Shown one piece after another: positions 1-13,979 of a DNA stretch of 64,000 nucleotides (the stretch's first letter is position 1; the number at the start of each line of letters is the position of its first letter). The notes below the pieces were generated by a model. It saw nothing but the letters and a program-made list of their open reading frames with translations, made no database searches and had not been told where the DNA came from. Origin of the DNA: Amylostereum areolatum. Its lineage: Eukaryota > Basidiomycota > Agaricomycetes > Russulales > Stereaceae. Where the stretch lies: positions 62,001-126,000 of the forward strand of contig SAXG01000070.1 of NCBI GenBank assembly GCA_012932865.1. The letters are read 5' to 3'. A program made the position numbers and the translations under genes.

Positions 1-373
1 ACAAAGATTAACTCACTCCGCTCTGTTCGCATCTCAGAAACGCATTCGGTGCCATTACTATCCGACTATCTAGCATCAAACAGAAGCATGTGTTCGTACA
101 CGACAGGACACTTCTTGAAACTCCACATAGTACGTCGGATGATTATACTCCATGCCACGCCACAGAGATTGAGCCTACAGGGCTGCCAGCACGCTCGTAC
201 TTCGCAAGCTTGAAGTAGTAAACACGGCGGACCAGCCTCCAACGCCCCTTCGTCTCTTGACCGGCAACTGGACGTCAGACGACTCGCATACTTTGGGGCT
301 ACACCACTAATGTATGTAAACTTTCCCAGCCCACTCTATCATTGATAGATATCGAAGCAGCATACAAAAGCGT
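1..373. other. Upstream region of first receptor, no gene seen
   Basis: No open frame with recognisable protein content is seen on either strand. The stretch leads into the start of the receptor gene at 374. There is no TATAAA box like those placed about 40 bp upstream of the other two receptor starts. I searched both strands for a short frame ending in Cys plus three residues and a stop, as expected of a pheromone precursor, and found none. Confidence 0.6.
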
Positions 374-1894
374 ATGCTGTTCATCTGTGGCTGGCACTCC
401 ATCGTGGACCCAACCTATCCCCTCTTCCCTATCATGAGCCTTATATCATCTTCCCTCATGTTACTCGCCATTTTTACCAGCGTGCGCCAAACTTGGAACG
501 CGGGCGTGCTTATGCTATGCATGTGGCTTTTCCTCACCAACGTCATCCAAGGCTTCGAGGCTGTAATCTGGCGCGATAACGCGGACAACAAAGCACCCGT
601 GTGGTGCGATATCTGTACCTTCTCCTCACGTAGAAATCCAGAGTAGCATAATCATGCCGCGACGTAGCCAGCCATCTTGGAATTGCAGTCAACGTAGGGG
701 TCCCTGCCTGCTCCCTGGTCATCACCCGCCGACTATGCCATATCGCCCGCATGAAGCGCATATACGCACCTAGGAAGCGCGAGGTTAGTCTTTTTTTCGG
801 TACAGATCACCGCCGTACTCACCACCCATGGATACAGAGACGTGTCCAGCATTTCATCGAATTCTTTATTGGGATCGGCTTTCCAATCCTTGTCATGGGC
901 CCCTTTTGTACGCGAGTTATTCATTCGTCCGCGTGTACCGTCTAATAACACTGTCATAAATCAGATTACGTCGTTCAATCGTATCGGTTTGCAATCCTAG
1001 AAGAAATCGGCTGCGATAGCGTTGAGATTTCAGGGGGATTGACCACCGTTCTCATCGAGGTGTGGCCTATCATCTTGCCACTGGTATCGGCCATTTTCTA
1101 TTGCCGTAAGTCCCATTTCTTACGCTACTCCGAGCTGTAGGTTGATACACCATACAGCGCAAATCGTGCGAATCTTCTATTATCATCGCAGAGATGTCGA
1201 CAAGTTTCTACGCAGCAACGGCTCCATCAACCGAGCCAGATATTTTCGCATCTTGGCCGTTGGATGCCTCGACATCCTAGTCACCCTTCCTACTGGCATC
1301 ATGTTTCTCGTTCAAGGGATTGGACAGGACGTGAGCTTGGGCGATTACTTTTTCTATCGGGGGTGGGATTACACCCACCGTCATATTCGGACACCGTTGA
1401 TCTTATCCGCCGCTGAATGGCGCTCCGGTTTCTGGCAGCGCTTTAGTTTCCTTTGGGGAGTATGGCTTTGGCCGGTGCTTTCCATCGTCATCTTCTCAAT
1501 ATTTGGCCTCACGGGGGAAGCCCGCGCAACCTACCGTCGCTGGTTCTGGGCCATCGCCGGTCTATTCGGATTCAAACGCCCGGAGCGCGAAGACATACCA
1601 GACATGAAATTTGGTTCCCCGCCGCCGCTTCATCGGGTGCGATCTCTCAGGTGCGTCGCGTTCGCTTTACGCATCGCATACGCGCTGATGCGTGGAACTT
1701 ATTGCATCTACCGCAGACATAGTCTGTCCATGCCGGGATCGAGCATGATGGACGACGCGGACGTCGCGATCTCGGTGTCCTCGAGACAGCCGCACGACGA
1801 GGAGAATGACTCTGTTGGCACGCACACTCTGCAGGCCCGGGAGGCAGATGAAGCGGAAAGAGACGCGGAGAAAAGGAAAGTGGAAGTTGTCTAG
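374..1894 (+). CDS. STE3-type pheromone receptor-like GPCR (apparently intact)
   Basis: Seven-helix receptor of the fungal STE3 family (class D GPCR), expected in the plasma membrane where it would bind a farnesylated peptide and signal through a G protein. Six exons can be joined. Exon 1 gives TM1-TM2 with DPTYPLFPI and VIWRDNADNKAPVWCDI. The next exon gives TM3 with GVPACSLVITRRLC, then TM4 with IGIGFPILVMG, then TM5 with FAILEEIGC and WPIILPLVSAIFYC. The last large exon gives TM6-TM7 with AVGCLDILVTLPTG and GLTGEARATYRRWFW. The tail is hydrophilic and Glu-rich, ending in KRKVEVV. The ATG at 374 was chosen because the Met that starts the sister receptors (MDPTYP) is Val here, leaving ten extra residues upstream. 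No stop or frameshift is visible. Mating versus non-mating role cannot be decided from sequence. Confidence 0.85.
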
Positions 1895-2793
1895 GAGGGA
1901 GCCGTGGATGACAGAACAGAGCTCCCAGTTATCACATATCAGACTGTACGCGGACTACTGCTATGGAATCATGCGGATAATTTCGTGTCTCCTTGTCGAA
2001 TAGTTCATACCGACGCAAAGGCTGGCACTTTTCAGCTCGCCATCTATATATAAGCATCGACCTTGGAGGATCTCCGGGTCGAAGGAAGAGAATGAGGGAC
2101 ACACGAGTACGCTGCGTCTCTATCCAAGAACGTAGACATGATTCCCATCTCAGCTTGCGAGTACCACCAAACAACACCGCTCCATCCACTGGCCATGGCA
2201 GCAACGGTCAACGGACAAAAGTCAGCGGCGGCGATGAAATACGCTGTTATCCGTGGCCTTCGTCACGAAGTCCATCCTATCTCGCAAGCGTCCCAAGCCG
2301 CGCAAAAAATCCCTAAAAATGATTGATTCAACCGAATCTATAAACATGAACATCGACTGGACGAAAATCATCAGCACCGCGCCACAACCTCCAAACAAAA
2401 CGGACTCAAACTCACCCTAACGACCCTCCTAACCCCCTGCCTCTACCCCGACGGACGCCCTATAAAATACACTACACAATTATAACGAGGGAAAAAGGGA
2501 GAGAACGGCGGGCAAAGAGCGTATTACAACACGGAAAACAGCGAGAACACCGCAGGCAAAGAGAACGCGGAGAGCAACAAATGTACAGGGGCAGAACGAC
2601 GACCAAAAGAGCGTAGGCAAAGGAGCGTGGTATACGTATACAGATATACAGAGACCTGGAAGCAACGGCCGAAAGCAGAACTAAAGAGTGGTTGTGACAG
2701 CAATGCGACAGCGCGAACGAAAGCGAATCCAACACGAACAACCCAAAAGGAATGAGAGCACGATGAACAAGACCATCGATGTATATCACCCAT
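1895..2793. other. Intergenic, between convergent receptor and halogenase genes
   Basis: This lies between the ends of two convergent genes. The frames of 60-110 codons here have biased compositions and no recognisable domain. Around 2459-2467 there is a TATAAAATA string, but no gene follows it on the plus strand. No CaaX-ended short frame was found. Confidence 0.5.
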
Positions 2794-6078
<3,285 letters not shown>

Positions 6079-7083
6079 TTCGGGTCAAGGGGGGCGGGGG
6101 GGGGGACTTGGGGTACGCACGGTGGGGCCGGGTGGGCGCGCAGAGGGCCGAACAGAAAAGGATTATATGAGGCCCGCCGTGCCCAACGATGACGGCGCAA
6201 ATGAGCATCGGGCGCGTATGCCGTCGGCACCGTTTGGCCATCCGACTCGCCCGACGTTTTCCACCAGAAAAGGCGCAATGACGTCCCTTCTCGGCCAACC
6301 TACTCGTAAATCCTTCTTAAATCGGGTGCCTGTTCGCAATTGAGGACAACACGCACCTAAAACGGAAGAGATCGATGACCCCAGCGCCATACTTCCGGGC
6401 TTGGAAGACAGAGAAGAGGCAAGAAGGAAGATGATGGGGTGAATAATCGCGGACGCAAGACGACATACGCCAGCTCATCGAGCACAGTTTCTTCCATATT
6501 TGGTAACAGAACTGCCATTTATGGTTCGGATATCCGGTCCGCGTCCACCGTTGCTGCGGTATCGATCCCCTGAGCGATGTCCGGCTTACATAGCAATGTC
6601 AGCCACCCCGAGCTCAAAGTCAAGCGGCGTAAAACATTCGCTAAATGGAGTGAGTACTTAGGGTACCGATGAAGACCTTCATCATTGTATGAAAGCTGAC
6701 CCGACAGGGCCCCCTCCTTCTGCTGTCGCAATGATGATCATGGGGTTCCATGGCATTCTTACCTATCGATCTTGTCCAATGTTGCCAGCGAATAGCGTAG
6801 ACATGGAAGCTGTCGAGTCAAACCGCACAGCGCGTCGCTTCTTCTGAGTCGTTTCTACCAGAGCTCTTTTTCCTTCAAGTTCAATGTCTTGACATCGTTC
6901 CGGGTGGCATTTGTCTGCATGCGCTGGCGTGCTGCGGGTACCTCCAGTACGCCATCTCGTCCTTCTTGCTGAAGCGCTGAGTACAAGACGGTTATCCATT
7001 GAAACATCTCGAATGTCCACGTACTGAATTCAAAGCAATACAGTGCAAGTATGACGCTCTCACGTCAGTAGCGCCGGACCAAA
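6079..7083. other. Intergenic, halogenase promoter side
   Basis: About 1 kb between the halogenase start and the stop of the decayed receptor. Frames here are short and have no family resemblance. I checked both strands for short CaaX-ended frames; the only hit (Cys-Phe-Asn-Gly near 6993) is not aliphatic and is rejected. Confidence 0.5.
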
Positions 7084-8165
7084 CTACACAGCGTCGACGC
7101 CCTCCTTCTCGGACAGTTTTTCACCTTTCTCTGAGAGCACCTTCTCACCCCGTCCGTCGACTTCATCGCTTCCCCAGGAATCGTCGTCGCGAAGCCCAAG
7201 TTCCGCGCCCGGCCGTGTCGAATGCATGGAAACCCTGACGATTGCGCCGTCCATCACGGTCGTTTCCCCGACGGACAGACCGTCCCTTCCCGAAATCCAT
7301 GAGCAGACGTGTGAGGAGAGAGCGGACAGAAGACGTACCCCGTGGCTCGTCCTCGTCCCCCCAGACCAGAACCGAACTTCACCTCAGGCGTTTCTTCGCT
7401 CGGAACCGGGGGCGTAGCCCCAAAACGGATAGCCGCGGACTAGAACTAACGAGCGTACATCCCGCGAGCTTCCCCTGTGAGCCCAGGTATCGCAAAGATA
7501 AAGATGGAAGCGACGGGGTAGAGCCATTCTTGAAATAGGTAGCTGAAGCCGGTCTAGAAGTCCGAGCGCCATTCTGCGGCGGATATGGACACTGGGCCCC
7601 AGAGATGGTGGGTGTGATCCCATCCCGGATAAAAGGGGTGCTCCCCAGGGGCCCCAAGTAACCTGTACGCCGGTCGAAAGGATGAGTAGAATGTCGAAGC
7701 AACCGACCGCCATAAATATTTGGCACAGTTGAGTCTTGACAGAGCCGTTGCTGTGTAAGAACGCGTTCCCTGCGATGGTGGTAGAACGTCCATACTATCC
7801 GTGCTAAGTGGAGCCCGCGTCAATGTATGGTTTTTCGAATGAGAAATAAACGAAGCCTACGACAGTAAAATGTGGCAGAGCTCAATGGAAGGACCACTGG
7901 CGGGTTAGAATGTCGCGACGTTCGATAACGCGAAAGAAATGCGTGCAGATGTCGCACCACGCCGGGGCCTTGTTATTGTTATCCGCGTTGTCCGACCATA
8001 TTATCCGCTCGAAGCCTTGAACGAGGGAGGATAAAAACCGCCACACGCACAACATGAGAGCCCCCATGTTCCAGGATCGACGAGCGCCGGTAATGATGAT
8101 GAGGAACATCAGAAACGCCGCGACGAAGCTAGCGACTGGAAGGAATGGGTATGCAGTGGGTCCAT
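7084..8165 (-). pseudogene. Decayed STE3-type receptor
   Basis: Clear homology to the other receptors but with many lesions. The TM1-TM2 part reads in one frame (AYPFLPVASFVAAF, ERIIWSDNADN, WCDICTH), but its initiating Met at 8165 is one base out of frame. The TM3, TM4 and most of TM5 region (roughly 400 bp in the sisters) is missing: the sequence passes from WCDICTH almost straight to the remnant of the TM5 end near 7865. Near 7780 and near 7670 the frame shifts. Three codons that are Trp in the sister genes are TAG: one after WRSDF near 7555, and two within RWFW near 7440-7446. The splice acceptor before the last exon has AG changed to GG. The tail exon (DGLSVGETTVMDG onward) still reads open to a stop at 7084. 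No functional seven-helix protein can be made. Confidence 0.85.
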
Positions 8166-9067
8166 GGGATGGTAGAAGCTGGGATAGAGAGGTGGGAAGA
8201 CAGGCAGGGTACCATTTGTATACGAAGGCAGACAAACGCCCAACATCCTTTATTGTGAGCGAAGAGATCCAAGCAACGTTTCGCGGCGGACTGCGAAGAT
8301 AGCCAGTGATCACATCCGACTGATTCCGACAATCACCTTCCCATGCGCCGCCTTCAATGGTGTGAACGTCGATACGATCGAGTTGACGGCGTCGTAACCA
8401 AATCGTAACCGTCAAAATCTGTAGAACGACACCGTCAAGATACACGTATTCAAATATTCACGATTTGTACCCTAGCAGTGTCTCAGTACTTCGCCGCAGG
8501 ACAATCCATGAGAGACGATAGCGAACCAACCATACTCCAGTGCCCACTGATGATCTTCGAGTCGCGCCAAAGAAAGGTTCCGAAGAAATCCAGTGTATCC
8601 GCCGCGCTGGGTGGTGAGTCTGGTGACGAGGTACAAAATCACCCCTAGAGCATGTTACGCCCTGTATGTTTTTGCTTTCAACGGTGGGACATAGAAAGGC
8701 GACCAGAAAGGCAGGGACATGATGAGAAAGGGAAGACGCAAGACGCAAACGCGCGCCTGCTATCAGGCACGCCTATTTTAGGCAAGAGTACTTGAGAGGT
8801 TTTGAGAGTGCTGCTATTTATGGACGACCCGAGTTCACGTTCACCGCGTTCGCCGTCCGCAAGTATTGAGTACTGCGTAGTGCGAGTCAATGATGATGTC
8901 GAAAATCCAGCGTGAACAGGTGTTTTAGTACAAGGTCTAACACAATACATCGGTACATATCGAGGACTGACGAGTCTGACGACAGACAGGTTTGCAGCCC
9001 ACTTTGACGCAGAACCCTCTTCTCGACTCACCACCTCTTCATCTCCATCGCCTTGCCGAGACTGCTA
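8166..9067. other. Intergenic between two receptor copies
   Basis: No gene recognised. One in-frame Cys-Tyr-Tyr-Ala-stop occurs on the plus strand at 9064-9078, overlapping the end of the next receptor, but it has no start codon in its frame and is not accepted as a pheromone gene. Confidence 0.5.
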
Positions 9068-10549
9068 CTACGCGTGATTAATGGCACCCGACTGCCATAA
9101 CTCCCCGCCGCCCTCACCCTCCTTGTGTTGTGCTTCCACTACAACCTCCACTGCATCCCCGCGGGCGTCGTCATCGCGAAGTCCAAGTTCTGCATGCTCC
9201 ACGGAAGTTGTGAGCCCAGAGTTCCCTGCCGTGGTTGATTCCGGCATGGACAGACCGTCTCTTCACAGGATCCATGAGTAAAAATGGGATGGACAGTTGG
9301 CCATGACGTACCGTAGAGCAGGTTTTCTCTGCGGAGAACGATCGAACTTCATCTCGAGCTCGTCCTCGGCAGCAGCAGGTATAAATCTGAGGATGACGGC
9401 TGTAGCCCAGAGAAAGCGACGATAGGTCCCGAGCGCCTCCCGTGTGGAACAGAAGATGGAGAAGATGAGAACGGAGAGAACGGGGTACTGCCATTCTTGA
9501 AGGATGGACTGGAAGTGGACCCAAAATTCGGACCGCCATATTGCGGCGGTGGTTGATGCCGGAGTCCAGTCCGCGTGAACAGCATGCCATCCTGGATAGA
9601 AGAGGTACCGTCCAGCAAACTTAGGGGGGTGATCTTCGAGGGAAACGAGAAGTAATGCACCGGTCGGGAGGGTGAACAGTATGTCTAAGCAGCCGATGGC
9701 CAGGATGCGAAAGTATCCGGTGCGGTTGACATGACCATTGTTGCGAAAAGATCTCTCGACTTCCTTCTTATGGCGATAAAAGGTCCAGACAATCCGTGCT
9801 ACGACTAGGGTAAGCTAACTGTTCTCTGCGAACGGCGGAATGTGCGTACGGCAGTAGAATATGGCCGATATCAGCGGTAAGATGACGGGCCAGATTTCTA
9901 TAAGGAAGATGGTCAATCCCGAATCAATAGTATACCCTCTGCATCCGATTTCTTCAACGATGTCAAAGCGTCGTGGTTGAACAATATAATCTAAACACAG
10001 CCCGCGTCAGACATCGTACTCCTGAACGAAATTAGGAATACGAACAAAAAGGGCCAGCGACTATAACTGGAACACCGATTCCAAGGAGGAGGTCTAAAAA
10101 ACATTGGATGCATCTCTGTGTTCGTATTTGAAGTTATGAGTGGGAAAGTGTGTGTCTTAGTCCAACTGACCTCACGCCTGCTTAATGTTAAAGTCGTTAG
10201 GTGGATGGTGTTGTACAGCTGACGCGTGATGACAAGGGAACAGGCTGGAACCCCCACGAGAGCTGCCAACAATAGGTGGGTGGCTATATTATACCGAGTT
10301 AGATGATTAGAACAAACTGCAAGTGGTCAAAAACGCACAGATGTCACACCACACAGGAGCTTTGTCGTCAATATTATCTGCCCAGATTATGGCATCGATT
10401 CCTTGAATAGTACACTCAAGGAACAACCACATGCACAACACGAGCGCCCCAGTATTCCGTGATCGACGAAGAGCAGTGACGACAGTGAAAAGTATCAGGA
10501 ATGCTGCGAATATGCTGACAATAGGAACGAGGGGATACGTTGGGTCCAT
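9068..10549 (-). CDS. STE3-type pheromone receptor-like GPCR (apparently intact)
   Basis: Second apparently intact receptor of the STE3 family. Exon 1 starts at the conserved MDPTYPLVPI and runs through TM2 to AIIWADNIDDKAPVWCDI. The next exons give TM3 (GVPACSLVITRQLYN), TM4 (CFLDLLLGIGVPVIVAG) and TM5 (RFDIVEEIGC, then WPVILPLISAIFYC). The following exon gives the third cytoplasmic loop and TM6-TM7 (RHKKEVERSF, AIGCLDILFTLPTGALL, FWVHFQSILQEWQYPVLSVL), and a short last exon gives an acidic, Gly-rich tail ending INHA. Introns sit at the same positions as in the receptor at 374. A TATAAAA box lies 42-48 bp upstream of the start. The tail has diverged strongly from the other copies. Ligand and coupling are unknown; whether it is a mating-type receptor is open. 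Confidence 0.85.
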
Positions 10550-11808
10550 GAATCGGAGAAGAATGAGGTGGGAAGGTTAGCGAAGCCTGTTTTTATATCG
10601 GCCTTCCCTTCGACACCAGTAGGCGATAAACAGAGACGTGGCATTATGTGGAGCGGTGCTGCCTGTCGTCTCCATGTGTTCATGGTACTGTCGGTGATTC
10701 CCAGGCTGATGAGACTGTAGGAGACAATATAATAATTAGAGTATACCACATGGTGCAAAATCGAAAGCCATATATCAGAGGACGGCGGTCTACGGCGATG
10801 GTGAACGCACGTACATGTGTTGGGTCGCTGCAACGGAAACCGGTGCGATCCAAGCCTCCCGCACCCGGGACAGGTGTAGAAACCTCAACCGGAAACCTCT
10901 CGAGAACAAGGCACTGTGAACATGGAAAATTGGTTATCGTTCGAGAAGATCGTAGCAAAGTAACTGTATAGAAACTGCCCTCAAGCACTCGCTGTCAACA
11001 CAGTTCGCTGAGAAAAGTCTTCCGTCTTCCATCTGGAATGAGCATCCTCTGCACGCTCAAAACACTGTAAGATATGCTGTTTTAAAAGCATCATCACATG
11101 GCAGACGGGGTGGAGACAAACGAAATGGCAGACCGGCGACACACGTCGATGTAGCAACCCTACCGGTGACTCGTGAGGGCCAATCCTCAGTCTAATATGC
11201 GCAGGGAATTGCGCCTCCTCTCCGCTCCAGTGGTATCGGTGAGTAGCTTGTTCCAAGTTTTGACAAGCGATTTCCCAGAACTGAGGGAAAAGACGGGCTG
11301 GCGCAGTGTCAGCAAACAGCTTGTATTCCATTTCCGCTTACTCAACATATTCCCATCACATGATCGTGGATGATCGCGCGTGGACGGGGGCTCGCGCTCA
11401 GATCGCTCAGAGTCAGAGGACCTGGAGAGTCGAGACTATGACCGAAGCTAAGTATATAGCGAAAGCAATCGATAGATATAGACGTAAGGTAAAGGAACCA
11501 CCCCCGTCATAACGTATAGAACTACGACGTGGATGTCGAAGATCGAAATCGAGGCTCAACGCACGGCGCAATGCCCAAATCCGTAGTCCCGTAGAACTTG
11601 GATACTGCTGAGAGTAGTGAGTAGTACGAAGAGTAGATTCTATCTGCGAGTCATCAAAATATCCCGAAGAGACCAACCAGCATAAACAGTATGTCCAGAA
11701 GCAACCCGTGAGTAAACATGACGTAGAGACGAAGACTCGAAATCCTCGTCGGCGCTGATCTCATGCCCGCCGATGAGCGCTGAAGCCATTGCTATTCAGC
11801 TTCAGCGC
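10550..11808. other. Intergenic, no gene recognised
   Basis: About 1.25 kb. Several frames of 60-116 codons overlap on both strands with no recognisable product. A minus-strand frame near 11555 ends in Gly-His-Cys-Ala-Val-Arg-stop but has no Met after its upstream stop. Nothing else is supported. Confidence 0.5.
10591..10597 (-). promoter_or_regulatory. TATA box of the receptor at 9068-10549
   Basis: Reads TATAAAA on the minus strand, 42-48 bp before the start codon. A TATAAAT at nearly the same distance precedes the receptor start at 53418. Confidence 0.5.
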
Positions 11809-11811
11809 TCA
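11774..11811. repeat. 13-bp perfect inverted repeat spanning the LysM stop codon
   Basis: TGAGCGCTGAAGC at 11774-11786 is repeated in inverted orientation as GCTTCAGCGCTCA at 11799-11811, with a 12-base loop. The outer end of the second arm is the TGA stop codon of the LysM gene on the minus strand, so the transcript would fold a 13-bp hairpin beginning at its stop codon. Confidence 0.8.
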
Positions 11812-12554
11812 GCTATTGCATATAGGGTCGGAGGGATTCGCGACACAGTAATCCGTGCTGACGCAGTACTGAAGGCGAACAATCAGTCAAATCACGCTAC
11901 TTACTCCGAAGGAATGGAGGAAAACCCCACCTGCTGTCCGATAACGAGGTTATCGCACGCGTCGTCGACGTCGTCGTTCATTTGAACAAACTGACTCTGA
12001 GTGATCTTCCATTGGTAGATGAGGCTCTGGCATGTCGTCTCGCTCGCGGGAACGTCCACTGTGCACGGGGGAGTATATTCTGTTGTATTAGATGAGGAAG
12101 AATGTTTAGGAAGGAAGGCCCGGTGATCGAAAACTGGAACCAATACGTACGCCTGAGGCAAACCGGAGTGCGTGTCGTGAACGGGTTGTCGCCTGAAATG
12201 AAAGTGAGCATGTACGCCACGAGGGGCTAGTAGATGATAGGAGACGTACAATCTAGGTTGGGGTTGCAACCCTCGATCGTGGCTATGGGGACGTAATATG
12301 TGCTAGAGAGGGATTGGCAACTTTCTCCCGCCCTGCCATACAGTGAGGATCTGGTTAGATTTCCATAGATGGATTGAGACTGGGCTAAGACGTACTTCGC
12401 ATTCACAGTCTCTGCAAGAAGGGTCAGCATTGTATCGGATATGATGTGTGCCAGACGGTCACTCACCGACACATTGTGTGCGAGGACCCTTTGCTTGAAC
12501 TTGAATGGCGAGAGGACCAAGGAAGAGAGAGATAAGGCCGGCAGAGAATAGCAT
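11809..12554 (-). CDS. Secreted LysM-type protein
   Basis: Small Cys-rich secreted protein. The start at 12554 opens a signal peptide (MLFSAGLISLFLGPLAIQVQA). The first LysM-like module has AGESCQSLSSTYYVPIATIE followed by GCNPNLDC. A second LysM-like module carries TTCQSLIYQWKITQSQFVQM, NDDVDDACDNLVIG and YCVSTDYC. Six exons with phase-matched short introns give about 150 residues ending in PICNS. LysM proteins bind chitin-type N-acetylglucosamine polymers; in fungi, secreted forms act on cell-wall chitin or shield it. The intron pattern and final Cys motif are the same as in the LysM gene at 40026, so the two are paralogues about 28 kb apart on opposite strands. A TATAAAT box lies 82-88 bp upstream. 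Confidence 0.75.
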
Positions 12555-13979
12555 AATGCGTGAAGTTGAGTCTGGGGGTGGGAACAGGGATAGGGAGCGA
12601 TGAAGCTGCTGGATTTCCTCCTTCCCGACGCGGACATTTATAGCTGCCCACTCTAGTTCCAAAGGCCCGACCGTACACGCGGGGAAATGCAAGTGACGCG
12701 TTGAGCGCATCGTCGAGCCACGCGGTTGTCCGCCAACGCACACGGATTCGTCAGGTGCAGGCTAGCCCCTGCTAGCCCCGGCGATGTACCGCACATCTGC
12801 CTCGGTATTGCCTCCGCGGTGCAAAAACAAAATAAGAGATACCGCAATCGCGTCAGCGCATACCGCGTGTGGCGAAGTCGCGTTCTTCGCTGGAGCGCGC
12901 ATGTAGAGATGCTGGCCTAGTTTAGCGTCGAGCTTACGAAGGACTCGGAAGGAGATCATGGGATGACGCCCAGAAAGGTGGTCATGGCTGAAAGAAGATA
13001 ATCGGTGAGTAATCACATGGTAACATACAGGAAAGAAGGAAACGCCAGCCTGAGCCAAGGAATCGCGACACGGGCGAGGAAGTGCTGCACGGTCGTATGA
13101 GGCATGCCTTGTCCAGGTGAGACACAAAGGACCTGGGACCTTCGCACGCGGAGATATTGAATGGATGGGTATTCTGGTACCTTTTGACCAGACACAACTA
13201 GATAGCGCTTGGTATTGAAAGCGATGACGGCCTCCTAACACCTCGGTCCTCCTAACCCTTCGACTGCGCGCGTTGTCATCATTTACAAACCTTGTCTTCT
13301 TGTCTTCTTGTGCTGATGCTACAGGATGTTGCTAGCGATCCTATCGCTTTCATGATCAAAAGGCAACATTGCTCAGAGCGAAGGTCGGACGTTAATCAAC
13401 GCGGGGAGGCACTGGCATGTGGAGGAGGGAAGAGCGTTCTGATTCGTTCGCCTAAAAATCGTACACGGTACAGCCATGCTTGCTCTATCACGTGATCGCG
13501 CAGATAATCGTCGGAAAATGGGTTTATGCATAACGGCAGCACACCTCGAGCTGTTCTCTTCGAACCCCAAATAGAATCGTTGGCTCTAAACGGCCTCTTC
13601 TTCAAGAGGGTAAGACTCGTAAGAGGTCCAGCCACAAGGGGGTCCGAACCGAAGTGTTTCCCGCATTCCCCGATATCCGCCCGTTCAAGAAGAGGCGGGT
13701 CACCTGGCGACATAGTACTTGCTCAGAGTCAATACACCCCGCACAGCTTGTGTGATCTTTTGTGATAGAAGCCTGTTTAATTGACCAGCATAAAGAGCCC
13801 AGCAAAAATAGCTATAGATACAATAACCCCAGATTCTAAAGACAGAAAAGGTAAGAGCTGAAGGCGAACGCGAGACTAAAGCTACAGTGTGCACAAACCG
13901 AGTTCCGCATTACTCTTAGGGTAAAGGGGTGATGACGGTTATTACCAAGGGAAGGGAAGAGAGAAGGAGCGATTATGGC
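12555..13979. other. Intergenic, no gene recognised
   Basis: About 1.4 kb between the LysM promoter and the 3' end of the CBM19-like gene. The long minus-strand frames here (up to 159 codons) have no recognisable content and overlap the LysM promoter. A plus-strand frame at 13292-13495 happens to end in Cys-Ser-Ile-Thr, but its composition is unlike a pheromone precursor. Confidence 0.5.
12636..12642 (-). promoter_or_regulatory. TATA box of the LysM gene
   Basis: TATAAAT on the minus strand, about 85 bp before the start codon at 12554. The paralogue at 40026 has TATAAAG at a similar distance. Confidence 0.5.

Noticed and set aside
9064..9078. Cys-Tyr-Tyr-Ala-stop on the plus strand overlapping the end of a receptor
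   Set aside because: No start codon lies in its frame downstream of the preceding stop, and Tyr is not aliphatic.
11555..11650. Minus-strand frame ending DYGFGHCAVR
   Set aside because: It resembles a pheromone tail, but no Met follows the upstream stop and Arg at the last position is not a usual CaaX residue.
13292..13495. 67-codon plus-strand frame ending in Cys-Ser-Ile-Thr, a possible CaaX box
   Set aside because: The sequence is Cys-rich and basic, lacks the usual MDxF-type start and acidic pro-region, and X = Thr is uncommon for fungal pheromones. The CaaX match is probably chance.
13555..13570. TTCGAACCCC string as a possible tRNA B box
   Set aside because: There is no matching A box or acceptor pairing on either strand.
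13526..13765. 79-codon frame ending Cys-Asp-Leu-Leu
   Set aside because: Asp in the first position after Cys is poor for farnesylation, and the rest has no pheromone-like features.
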